NCBI GenBank assembly: GCA_900660155.1
Contig: CABFPE010000303.1
Coordinates: forward strand, 408,012-472,011
DNA length: 64,000 bases
Direction: 5' to 3'
From: Hofstenia miamia
Taxonomy: Eukaryota; Xenacoelomorpha; Acoela; Hofsteniidae
Position numbers and translations under genes: made by a program. The notes below the pieces were generated by a model. That model saw only the letters and a program-made list of their open reading frames with translations. It did no database searches and had not been told where the DNA came from. Numbering within the stretch: position 1 is the stretch's first letter; every line of letters starts with the position of its first letter. This document shows, piece by piece, positions 11,758-22,639 of the stretch.

Positions 11758-11932
11758 CAATGTTTAAAGTAGACTTAAAAATGAAATAATTCACTGCATA
11801 AAATAGTCAATCACCAATGAAAACGCAGCAAATCCCGCACCTCNCAATGTTTAAAGTAGACTTAAAAATGAAATTATTCACTACATAAAATAGTCAATCA
11901 CCAATGAAAACGCAGCAAATCCCGCACCTCCT
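11758..11932. repeat. Direct duplication around a single N (assembly join) in the TIMM22 last exon
   Basis: About 87 bases at 11758-11843 recur at 11845-11932 with a few differences, separated by one N at 11844. The copy adjoining the rest of the TIMM22 gene is the second one. Near-identical duplicated flanks at a single N are what an unmerged pair of alleles or overlapping contigs would give, rather than a biological tandem repeat. Confidence 0.8.
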
Positions 11933-13351
11933 AATAGTCCAGGCTTGATACCGGCTAAAAATTATAGAATTAATATATCTTTTTATGTAGGAATATTATA
12001 CCACGTAGTCCAATCATTCCACCAGTGAAGAACCCCGCTAATGGTCCATTTTTCCAATCACTTTTACCTCTATACTAAAAAAGGTTAATGAACACATAGA
12101 AAAAAAATACTAATAGAGAAAAAAACTATTTCGATATCAATGAAAAGCAGACTGGGAAATTGTAATGATTAAAATCACTTTGTGTAATAGAACTGAATTA
12201 CAAAACTAAAATTGGCATGGATACAAAATTTAAAACTCAATATATATATATAAATCAAATTAATTAATGTATATATTGTTAGGGAGAATACATATAAATT
12301 TAAAAACTGAGAATCATCAATCCTACCGATTCAATAATACATTCTGATGATCCAAACAAGGCACTGATGACAGCAAAACTCTTCCCATAACTGGCACATT
12401 TCGAGCCCATGTCTCTTAACACTGTTCGGGCAGTTTCTTTGGCAACATCTCTAGTTGGATCGGGAATAGCCGCAGCAAATAATCCAAACCCTGCGCCAAG
12501 AGCACCGCCTGAAATAAACGACACATAAATACAGTGAAGTAAAAAATATTAAGATAACTTAAAGTAGTATATACTCCTGTAATTTCAAAAATATTTTCAT
12601 ATTTAGTTGATATTTGCACAGCAATGCAATTGCCATCGATTTAATTAAAAAAATTCCGATCATGGTCATACCTGGATAATGGCTTTAAGGGCATGTAATA
12701 ACGGTGGGAAATTTAAAATTATTCACGCAAAATCTTAATTTTGGCTGGTTTGAAGATCAAATATGCTCAATGAATTTAAATTTACATTAAAAACCTCTAA
12801 GCAAGAACATGTCATTTTAACAATTTAACGGGGCCAATTGAGTAAATCATTTACAAGTATTAAGAAAAATCGATGGAAATATAGCTTCGAATGATTACTC
12901 TGACTTTGCTATTAAATTTCTATTTATTATTGACAAAGGATTGTTTAGAAAAAAATTCGAATTACATAATTCCCTTTTGATATGAACGAATCTGCACAAA
13001 TTGCTTTCTTGATTCTCCAAAAAAGTGTAAACAACAATAAGCCAACTGAACACGTATGGTAAATAATCTGGATTTACAATGATAGTAATCGTTTCTAGTT
13101 ACGAGGAATTTAGCACACCAGCAAAAAGTATCATAAAATAGTTCGAAATCAAAATAACCTGTAACACAGCCCAAAACTGTTTTAAACGGACAGCTGAGCA
13201 TAGCACCATGAATAATTGCCTCCTGCTTCTGCATAGGGCCCAAACCAACCCCAATATTAGGTTGCGGAATTTGCGTACGCGGTCGATCTTTGTCATTCCA
13301 TATTGTTAAAAGTTGATTAAAGGTTACAACAGGCGCTTGTGGGTTCGCCAT
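11881..13351 (-). CDS. TIMM22: TIMM22, mitochondrial carrier translocase subunit Tim22
   Basis: Four coding exons on the minus strand: 13351-13159, 12508-12327, 12074-12002 and 11954-11881. Introns are 650, 252 and 47 nt, all GT-AG, and phases agree at every junction. The spliced CDS is 522 nt, 173 residues, near the usual length of animal Tim22. Tim22 is the channel of the TIM22 complex, which inserts carrier proteins into the mitochondrial inner membrane. Visible family features are the LSCPFKTVLGCVTGG segment at the first membrane helix, LRDMGSKCASYGKSFA before the second, SECIIES, the SDWKNGPLAGFFTGG loop and helix, and a glycine-rich last helix ending in IDYF. The ATG at 13351 begins the only open frame that leads into exon 1. 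The final exon occurs twice because of an assembly join; one copy would end one residue later. The start is only 110 bp from the PPIG stop. Confidence 0.93.
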
Positions 13352-13441
13352 TCAATGGAGCAGCCTATTAACAAAAACTCATCTACTAAAACGATATAAA
13401 ATTATTAAATTAAAAATCAAATGACAAAACATGACTTTATT
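13352..13441 (-). promoter_or_regulatory. PPIG-TIMM22 intercistronic region with poly(A) signal and acceptor-like site
   Basis: On the minus strand, PPIG's AATAAA (13441-13436) is followed 50 nt later by TTTTAG (ending at 13386) and then, 34 nt further, by the TIMM22 ATG. A poly(A) signal closely followed by a 3' splice acceptor with no 5' donor is the arrangement seen between genes of trans-spliced operons. I see no sign of a separate promoter in this 110-bp gap. Alternatively TIMM22 has its own compact promoter lying inside PPIG. Confidence 0.45.
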
Positions 13442-13460
13442 GGGGAAAAAATACAATAAT

Positions 13461-14673
13461 TTACGAACGAACAGCTGAATGTCTATGTCGGGATTTCGAG
13501 AGATTTGCAGAACTAGAGTCTTGATGTCGCGAACTGGTTCTAACTTTATGATGCGCTTCCTTAAATTTTGCAGCAATGTCACCGAATTCTAGTGGTGACC
13601 TTCTACGGCGTTCTCTTCGCTTCTTTTCACGATTTCTTTCACGAAGTTCAGCATTGTGTCGAAGCCATTCTTCTACGTCAGCATCAGCAATAGAGGCACC
13701 CCGATCCCAGCGATCATTATCCTCATTGCGGCGAGTTTTATTAGAGGACCTCTTAACAGTTCTCTCAGATAATTGCTTATCTAATTCTTTGCGCCAATGT
13801 GGAGGTGTACGACTTCGCTCTCGACGAAATGAGCTATCGAAATTTCTGTTTCCGCGGCCTTTAAATTTAACACCACTGTGTCTATCTACTCTCCAATCTT
13901 TCCGCTTTTCGCGACGATTCTTTTCAATAACTTCATCCTCTCCAGGTCCAGGGCCAAATATGTCTTGAAAACTATCAATTACAGGTTCCTGTTCCTGTTC
14001 ATCATAAACTCTTTGAAGAAATCGCGATTGCGGAATTTTTGGAATTTCTTCTGAATCTACACTACAAAATATTTTAGGCTTAGTTCTAACCATTTTTTCG
14101 GGTAAAGTTTCTCGAGGTTTCTTAACTTCAGGAAACGATTTTGGAATTTTTTTAGTTGCTTCAGAATCATCTGATTCAGAATCTGAAACAGAGCTCTCAG
14201 ATGAACTGGAATCAGTATCTGACGATGAGTCAGAAGATGAACTGGATGAAGAGGACGAATATTGCCGCTTTCGTTGACGAACAAGTTCGCCACAGTTACT
14301 TATGAGGACACTTACAGTTGGACGAAAGGTACTACTATCAACTGGTTGAGTTTCTATTAGCTTAACAATTTCACGTCCACTGATCACATGACCAAATACA
14401 GTGTGTTTTCCATCCAAATGCGGAGCTGGTGCAGTTGTAATAAAAAATTGTGAACCATTCGTATCTGGTCCTCTATTTGCCATTGATAATAAGAATGGTT
14501 CATTATGCTGAAGAGTAAAATTTTCATCGGGAAATGTGCCGCCATATATGGATTCACCGCCTTTTCCACCAGAATGAGCCAAATCACCACCCTAAATAAT
14601 AACTAATGAACATCACTCACAATCAAATACAGCTTAATAAAATGAATTAGCATTAACGTTCACGTAGGACATA

Positions 14674-14712
<39 letters not shown>

Positions 14713-15698
14713 CATTGAGATACTCAATTATATATGTATATGTTACTATTATTTTGTAAATAGTTTTTAGTTTATAGTCTTGTACCAAAGAATTTTTACA
14801 ATAAATTGCTTTTGATTCTTGCTATACTGAAGATAGCTTAAGATCACAGCATCAAGTAAACAAATAAAGATTATACCTTCGTATAATTACAAAATCGACG
14901 TCGATTAAATATATTCAATTTCTAATTCTATTATTCTTCGACGCATAAAAATATAATGGAACACAATGTAAATATAATGATTCAATCCAGAAATATTTCT
15001 CGTCCATTAAAAAGTATGGGGACAGTTTATAGCATAACATAGCTCAGTCATTCAAAAAAGCAGATGAGAACGCAGCCAAACGTTGGCAGAGAATCACTAC
15101 GCAAAGATTTGCTTGAATATTATAAAGTAAAAATAAGCCAAAATCGGCCTTCTATATTAACTCTATTAGTTTGGATATTGCAACAAAATACTTTACACCC
15201 TAGCATTAAAATAGCATATATATATATATATATATATTAGGGTAGGGGCCATAGCCCGTACCCATAGAAATAGGCCGGTTGGTTTGTCCGTGCCCGTATC
15301 CTAAGAACCCTTATGCCCGTAGCCAAATGTTATTCAAATATAAAAGCTTGAGGCAACAAGAAAACCTTCAAGTGTGCTATTGTACGTGCATACCTGAATC
15401 GTCATAATAAGGATCAATAAAATAACAGCAAAAACCAAATTAAGCATATATATATATATATATATATATATAGTTCTACCTGACAAACAAAGCCTTTCAC
15501 CACTCTATGAAAACTGCATCCACGATAATGAAGTTTTAATCCTGAATTCGCTCCTATTCCTCTGTCTCCACAACACAAAGATCTGAAATTTTCACATGTT
15601 TTTGGACATATATCAGAAAACAGTTCAAACACAATACGCCCAACATCTACTGTATTTATTGAAATGTCAAAAAAGCATCTCCAGCGAACAATTTTCAT
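13461..15698 (-). CDS. PPIG: PPIG, nuclear SR-type peptidyl-prolyl isomerase (cyclophilin G)
   Basis: Two coding exons, 15698-15480 and 14591-13461, are joined in phase 0 by an 888-nt GT-AG intron; the product is 449 residues. Residues of about 5-177 are a cyclophilin domain that catalyses cis-trans isomerisation of prolyl bonds. R65, F70, Q73, Q121, F123 and H136 match the cyclophilin A active-site residues R55, F60, Q63, Q111, F113 and H126. The usual tryptophan is histidine (H131), as in human PPIG, which predicts weak cyclosporin binding. Residues of about 185-215 form a serine/aspartate run, followed by a basic, RS- and RE-rich tail with nuclear-localisation-like clusters. PPIG-type proteins act with the splicing machinery and RNA polymerase II tail. 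The tail is shorter than human PPIG (754 residues). The ATG at 15698 follows a TTATAG acceptor-like site by 10 bases. TIMM22 follows on the same strand. Confidence 0.92.
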
Positions 15699-15699
15699 C

Positions 15700-16014
15700 A
15701 GTGATTGCCTATAACACTAAATTTCAGTTAAATACTATGCATATTCAGTTTAATATATACATAAATTGGAAACCAATTCGGCTAGCATTTATTGGCTTCA
15801 ATACCAGAGCATTAATTATCACAAGTCTAATACTTTATATGAAAGGTTTTGCGCTAAGTTGTTCTCTAGTTAATTTTGCAAAAACCGCATTCAAGTCTGT
15901 TTTACATTCTCATAGAAATGGGATCTATAACATTAACACATTACGACTTGGTCAAATACGTGTAAAATAATGATAATGGAGAACAAAGTTTGTCCTTATA
16001 ACACAAATTATTAC
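15700..16014. other. Upstream flank of PPIG
   Basis: The presumed promoter or 5' untranslated region of PPIG lies here on the minus strand. There is an open frame on the plus strand (15596-15970) that overlaps PPIG exon 1 and has no recognisable motif, so I treat it as chance. No clear promoter element is seen. Confidence 0.4.
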
Positions 16015-16200
16015 ACCACTTTGCAAATTGCATTTGTGAAAGCGTAATTTGCACTTCAGAAACCATAACTTACATTTGAGAATGCGTAATTTGCGTTTGC
16101 GAAAATAAAATTTGTAATGAGAATTTGAAATTTGTAATTGAAAAACTGCAATGTGCATCTCACAATCCGCAATTTGCATTAGAGAAAAGGTAATTTACAA
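16015..16200. repeat. Degenerate minisatellite with an AATTTGC core
   Basis: About seven imperfect units of roughly 24-27 bases repeat the pattern GAAAnnGTAATTTGCnTTTG with drift. On the minus strand this yields a repetitive frame rich in K-C-K-L-R-F-like motifs, which is a by-product of the repeat rather than a gene. Confidence 0.7.
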
Positions 16201-18229
16201 TTTCTTTCACTATTTTATGAAATAGTTCGATGCAAAACCGATTTTTTAATTGTTGGATTATCAAATCTGGATCCATCGCATCGGCCAAAAGAAATTGTCA
16301 AAATTTCCACCTTTGCAATATTCGATTATTACAATTAATAGAATAGACTATTTATGGATATCTATAGTTCCATGAGTTTAAACACAATTCGATGTGCACT
16401 TAGTATTTTTTACGATTAAATCAATTTTCCCTATTTTTGATCGATAAATTTATTCGATTAAATTTCGATTATATTATATAACACTTTTTCTATTAAAAGG
16501 AACCTTTATTCAATTTTTGTCAATTTTATAGCTATTGCCTCATATTTCACACTATTTACTAACAAAACTCATACAAAGTTGGCCGTAATGCTCGCATCTT
16601 TCACAAATATACACCACTGAACATATTAAGCCTACCATCGTTTTTTAAGAGAACTGAAATAACAGTTTTTAAATTTTTGAAATGATCCTTATGATCGTGA
16701 ACATCATCCTTTTTGTTCTAGTGCCATCTTGTTTGCGCAATTTATGTCGTTTTGCTGTGACTATAGACATTAAGAGTCAATGCTGTAAATTAAAAAAATT
16801 CTGTTTTACTTTCATTTATGAGCACGCAGAAATACGTATCTCTTATGCTTGTTATGATAAAACAAACATTAGCATATTTGTTACTCATTATCAGATAAAT
16901 TTAAAGGATACATTCAACTATGAAGATAATTTTTAGGCATACCTAGGAATTTTGTTTTTTTAAACAAAATTGAGATTTTAAAAGTAGGCCATAGTTTTGA
17001 ATTTCATCATACAACAACTCTTCCTCATCGTCACCTGGCGGTTTTGGTTATTTTCATAAATATTAAGATTCACAAGTAAATTTAAAATCATATAATAACA
17101 TACATTAGTGCCCTATACATTAACTTAATCATTTGATGTTGCTGTACAGCAGACTTTCCTTAAAGAACTAATTCCATATTAAGAAATTTGCAACTTTACT
17201 CCTGATATAAAATTGAAAATGACAGTTTGTACTTCATGGGTGCTTCCAAATATCTTCAGAAAAATTATTTTATTAATGCAAACTTTTAAAACATACTGAA
17301 TAAATCTTATCAATAATCAAAAAACCTACAACTAGAGCGGATTGATATACATGCTATTTATTAATGACAGACAGTTTAGTTGAATGATGCAAATGGGTTA
17401 ATTACGTCAAAATTAAGCAGATGCGAAACGTGTTTTACATGAAAAATATAAAAACTGTCACTAAACTACAAATGTAAGAGCAAATTTCAAAAAATATAAA
17501 TGCTGATAATAAAGTAATCTACAAATATAAAAACTAACTCTAACATAACAAACAAATGCTAAATAGAAGAACTAACTAGCAAAACAATCCTAAATTGTAA
17601 ATCTAAAAAAACAAGCATGTTATATTAAAAGCAGAACGGTTTAGTGCTTCCATACAACGGAATGTTTTTTTCTTTTAATTGTTAAATTGTCTTAGACACA
17701 GTTAAATTGTTTTGTTTTGCAGAAACATTGATATAATGCGCTTCTTGCACTTTCCGAGAAATCTGCATACGGCACCTCGCAACATAATGCAAGATTAGTG
17801 GCAATCATGCAGTGCCACAAGGTTGCAAAAAAATTACTATTTCAAATTTCTTAGGAATCTTTGAAAAATTCAATGAGAAAATTGTAGTTTACGACAATGA
17901 ACAAATAAATGATGTTCACCTTCCGTCTGCGCAATTCTACAGTTCTTTGCCAATTTTTTGAGGCAATAATATTAAGATTTTTGCCGTTTTCAGTAGACTG
18001 TTGATGACATTACAGCAAAAAATGGACGTACATAATTAAGATAATGTTTGAATAGTAAAAATATATTAAATGATAAGACTAACTGAGCAGTAACATTTTG
18101 ACGTTTTTTATGTTGGCTGCCGCTAATGGTCACCCAATCGGTGAATGTTGCTCTTCTTCGTCAAAGGTCTTACCCATACAAATATATGCTAAGATCAGCA
18201 AAACATAATTGGCCTGTCAATTGTTTATT
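16201..18229. other. Non-coding AT-rich region, 2 kb
   Basis: No supported gene. The short frame at 16682-16936 starts with a hydrophobic stretch but shows no family signature. I see no inverted repeats or RNA-like structures. Confidence 0.5.
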
Positions 18230-19110
18230 TGTTAGCTCAGTGCCATTAAAGTTGATGAGACTTTCGATTATGTTAAGCACAGATGGAAGTTCAAAAATGC
18301 ATGTCCTACCTCAATTGGAGACATTTCCTTCATGCGGTTGTTTGACTGCAAAGCACGTCCTTTTTCATAGGTATTTTGAACAGGCATTATTACTTCAATC
18401 AAAAATTTGTTTTTCTTGATATCCAATATTCCCTTTTCTAAATAAGAAGTTGCTGAAATATTGATGTACGGCATCTAGAAAGGTGCGTGCAGGCGATGGA
18501 CGCAAAATGTTCCCACGTTTCCCCTACTGCTGGTGTGATTGTGAAGTGTGTTCCTAATCTCAATTGAAGTTTTTGGATCCGAAAAATATTGCGACATTTT
18601 TGCAAGATCCTGTTCTTCATCAAATGTATATAAATCATTTAGTAATTTCTTCCACATAGAGACTATTCCCCTAGTCTTTCCTAGTCATTTTAGATGTTAA
18701 ATAGTCTAAGCATTCATCCATATTTGCAGGCTTCCATTTTTACCACCATTTTAGGTTCAATTGATTTTTTAGGTGAACATGTTCTGGATTGAAAATTTTT
18801 TTGTATCATCAATGTGATTATCTAACCGCATATAAGCTTTTTTAATGTTCACATATTTTTAATTTTTTCATCGGAATTTCATTAGACATGCAAGTGTTAT
18901 GATGTCGTTCAAAAGAGCCTCAGATTCTTTAAAATGATGCCAGCTTCCGTGTTCTGATGCAAATTGGACACTCAATTGGTATATCATACTGTACTCTAGT
19001 GGCAGACAAAACTTTTTCTACTTGCCTATTAAGCAAATTATTGCAGAGAGTGGGCAAATACTGCCTGCAGTTGCTAAGAAGGCAATAAATTTCAACAATT
19101 TGGTTTCCCA
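18230..19110 (-). pseudogene. Unrecognised decayed coding remnant
   Basis: The minus strand has a run of protein-like stretches in different frames: a 60-codon piece at 18929-19111 with a C-x2-C pair (ECPICIRTRK), a DECLDYLTSKMTRKD piece near 18700, WKKLLNDLYTFDEEQDLAKM near 18600-18650, and LPSVLNIIESLINFNGTE near 18250. The pieces are collinear and look like one old gene broken by several frame changes. I do not recognise the family. A repeat-encoded protein such as a hAT relative, or a dead host gene with introns, are both possible. Confidence 0.35.
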
Positions 19111-19368
19111 CTCAAATACTCTGGTACAACTAATTCACTAAAATTACAATAACTACTTGTAAATATAAATGAATATTTTGGAAGCGTCAAATAAATATCT
19201 GCGATGAATGCAAAAAACTAAACATTTTAAACACGGACACCTGAACTACCTGCGGTCAGATGAAAGAAATTTGAAGCTTAACTTCAAGCGGTTATATTTT
19301 TTGAACAATAAATGTCAAAGTTTCTCATGTCGTTTTCAATAACAACAATGATAATAATCGTAATCATA

Positions 19369-22154
19369 ACACTGGAAAACACTCATTTTGTTGCATGGGT
19401 AATTTTCATTGTTTCCACCTAATTTGACCTCACCGATTCCAAATCTGAAGCCCGTTTTTCGTCCAGTGCTCTAGTTTTTCCGTAATCGGTGTTTTGATTT
19501 TTTGCAAATTCGTAATGTACGGTACTACTGCTACTCTACTGACAAATTGGCGATTTTCAATTATAGCAACTTAACCTTATATCTTATAAATGAACTAAAT
19601 TTTACACTGATATCTACTGATACGGTAGCCTATAATTGATTTATAGTATTCATTTACTAAATAAAACGAATGTAATACGGATACATTTATTATTTCACAA
19701 GTATTCATATGCATATGTGAATACAACTATAGAATGAGCCCAACAAACATAGGCGCATGTGCAGTACAGTACAATTGGATCAGAAGGGCTAATTAAGAAG
19801 TGTGAAAATTTTCTGATCAAGATCTTAGGTTAGTTTCAGGCAAGCTGGGCAGAAATTTTCTCTTGTAGCTCTTTCGTTTGTGAGGTGTTTCCAATGACTG
19901 TCTATGAATGCTCCAGCAATAGTCAGCCATCATGTGTTTGTCCCAACGTCCTTGGTAGCGCTCTTCCATGACCTTGAGGTCCTGGTGGAACCGCTCACCT
20001 TGCTCATCACTGACGGCACCAAGACTGTCGGGGAACTTGTCCAGATGACTGTAGAGGTAATGCAGTTTCACACTCATCTTGCAGCCAAGGTTGCGAAATG
20101 CGGAAAGCATATCAGCCACAAGAAGTTCATAGTTATCGGCTTTTCTGTTTCCGAGGAAGTTTTCAACTACGGTAACAAAAGAAATCCAAGCATTCCGCTC
20201 CAACAGATTCATTTTTGCAGGAAATACAGAATCGCGCATAAGTAGCCGAATCTGTGGTCCGTCAAAAACCCCGGCTTTAATCTTTTCAAACGACAATCCA
20301 GGAAGAACGCGACATATGTGGTGGAAACATTCGCTTTCGGAAGACAACGCTTTGACAAACTGCTTCATCAAGCCGAGCTTGATGTGAAGAGGTGGGAATA
20401 TGATCCTATCTCGGCACACAATTGGATCATTAACGATGTTAGGCATTCTTCTCTGCAGAGTTTCACGAACAGGCCAAATTATTTGATTCCAATGCTGATC
20501 CCTGGCGCGACTATCCCACATACAAAGGAAGCAGGGATACTTTGTGAAACCTGCCTGTTGACCCAGGAGAAAATTCACCATTTTGAGGTCTACACATATG
20601 ATCCAGTTGTGGTCATGGTACTTTATCAGTTCAATCACGGTTTTGATATCATTGTGACGTTCTTTCAAATGCACCGAATGTCCTATTGGAACGGATGAAA
20701 AGTGATTACCATTGTGGAGAAGGACACACTTAAGACTGCGTTTCGAGCTATCCAAAAATAGTCGCCATTCATTTGGATCATAAGCTGGCATACCCAACTG
20801 TCGAAAAAGACCGGGCACATCATGACAAAACACAAAGTTATTTTCTTCTGTAAAATATGGAAGAAAGTCTTTTTCTCTATTTCTGAAATATGTAATTTTG
20901 GTGCCGTAGGTCAACTGGTTCTTTTCATTAAGTCTGGAGGCTAGTAGTTCCGCTGCAGTTTTGGATAGGCCCAAATCACGCACAAGATCATTAAGTTCTG
21001 CTTGGCAGAACTTTTGAGGAATTGATGACCCCTCCGGTTCATATGTAGGGTCCTGCGAATCTTCTTGATGAACATGTACATCATCTCCCTCTTCGTCACT
21101 ACTTGGTTGCACAAATCCCTCGAAAACTGGCACTGGGAGCTCGTCTGAGTGCGGAATCGGCCTGATTGCAGAAGGAATATTGGGATATTTAATTCTGTGT
21201 TTGGTTTTCATGGCAACGCCTTTTACATTAACCAAACAAAAGTAACAATCAGTCGTATGATCCATTGGCTCTCGCCAAGTCATCGGAATGCCGAAAGCTA
21301 AACCATTACGATTTCCTTTGCTCCAGTGGCGCAGATTTTACTCACAATTTTTACACACAATATGTGGAGCCCAACGTTTATCTTGATCGCCAATAGTAAT
21401 TCCAAAGTAAGCTTTATATGCACGTTTCACAAATGTTGATATATTACGGCGTTGACGCTCAAAAGCATAACATCCACAAATGTAACAGAATGTGTTCGAT
21501 TTGTCGTAGCAGGCATGTCTTCTTGTGGCCATAATACCTGAAAGACGGCGAGGGTTAGTAGATACCTTAATAAGATACCATACAGTATAATATATTATAC
21601 AGTACACACATGTAGGCCTAGTTACAACCTGCGTTATAACAGCACATTTTTAAATATATGATATTAAAGAATGTAGGATCTACATACAGATGCCATAGTT
21701 AGAATGATTTCTAAGCTTAGTTTACATCTTTTAGAATAGGCGTCTTCCTCACCTATACAGTATAATTCAGATTGAAGTGACTTACTTCTTTTTTCATTCA
21801 GAGATCCAAAAAGGCAACTGATCAAATCGAAAACAAATTTAAATTCGAAGCATTAAAAACAAAACAAAACTTGAGACATCGTTTGTTTTGGTCTTACTGT
21901 AAATAAAATTGACTATTGCATTTGACGTTCACACATAAAATTAGAAAATATACGAACAAGATAGGGTTACTGTCAAAATACAAAATAATGATGAAAAATG
22001 ATAAAAATAGAAAACACAAAAATCAAAATTGAAAAAATCCAGAGCATGTGGATAAAAACGGATTTCAGATTCGAAATCATGAGGTCTGAATTGACCAAAA
22101 TGCGTTGTAAAATTCAATGCAACAGAAACTTTCCAAAAATTTGTTGTCCAGTGT
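19369..22154 (-). mobile_element. DNA transposon with long imperfect inverted repeats, unassigned superfamily
   Basis: The left end (19369 to about 19500) and the reverse complement of the right end (22154 back to about 22020) begin ACACTGGAMAACA and share blocks for about 130 bp, including AATCTGAA, CCGTTTTT and TGCTCT. Between them lies one gene on the minus strand (19817-21532). This layout of long inverted repeats around a single transposase-like gene defines a DNA transposon about 2.8 kb long. I could not find a clear target-site duplication: the flanks TAATCATA and AATTAATA are only loosely alike, so the exact ends may be off by a few bases. A decayed second member of the protein family lies at 25285-26180. 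Confidence 0.7.
19817..21532 (-). CDS. Transposase-like protein of the long-TIR transposon, one internal stop or a 48-nt intron
   Basis: From an ATG at 21532 the frame runs to a stop at 19817. A TAA at 21340-21338 interrupts it once. Flanking sequence on both sides stays in frame (VCKNC ... LRHWSKG ... FGIPMTWREP), as in family members where this stretch is coding. The TAA lies inside a GTGAGT...TTTAG segment of 48 nt (21345-21298). Splicing it would keep the frame and give 555 residues. A TTTCAG acceptor ends just before the ATG (21538), suggesting a 5' leader intron. The N-terminal 62 residues hold two C-x2-C pairs around basic helices, like a ZAD-type zinc module. A DCYFC pair follows, then an acidic linker, then a long conserved core with WIICVDLKMVNFLLGQQ, KYPCFLCMWDSR and EQGERFHQDL motifs. 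The family is widespread and multicopy in invertebrates; its catalytic residues are not known to me. Confidence 0.72.
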
Positions 22155-22280
22155 AATTAATATAACCAAATGTATACAAAGTCAATAATATTCACAACAA
22201 TCAAAGGAGAAAAACAGTGAATAGTAAAAAAGCAACAATGATAAGAGAAGGAATTGCACAATGGAAATGAATTTTACTTA

Positions 22281-22637
22281 CCGTAAATTCGCGTATATAA
22301 GTCGATAATATATAAGCCACGCCCCAAACTTGGAAGGCTATATTGCGTGTATAAACCGCACCTACCATGCCACAATAATTTCATGCTTCCCCACATACGT
22401 TTTTCTTTAATTTAACAAAAATCCTTAAGAAATGTTGCATCAGCAATGCCATGGATGGAATTCCAAGGATTTCGTTCCATAAGTCTACACAATTATACGG
22501 GACGAATAGAATCAAGTGCTGGATATTTCCTCGTGACTCATTATTGAATAAATTATTTTCAGAATTTGCGTACTTTTTAATAATTTTTAAACAAAAACTT
22601 AGGTTCACAGATGCGGCTTATAGACGAGGATTTACGG
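22281..22637. mobile_element. TA-flanked MITE, 357 bp
   Basis: The element begins CCGTAAATTCGCGTATATAA and its reverse-complemented right end begins CCGTAAATCCTCGTCTATAA, so the first 20 bases match at 16 positions and the similarity runs a little further (TAAGCCGC). TA dinucleotides flank it on both sides (22279-22280 and 22638-22639), the target duplication of Tc1/mariner and pogo-like transposases. No coding capacity is visible. Confidence 0.7.
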
Positions 22638-22639
22638 TA

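Noticed and set aside
13576-13968. Plus-strand serine/arginine-rich open frame of 130 codons
   Set aside because: It is the antisense shadow of the RS-rich tail of PPIG.
16015-16200. CRISPR-like repeat array
   Set aside because: Units are directly abutting and drifting with no spacers, in eukaryotic DNA; it is a minisatellite.
19904-20698. Two plus-strand open frames opposite the long-TIR transposase
   Set aside because: They are antisense to a conserved protein core and have no motif of their own.
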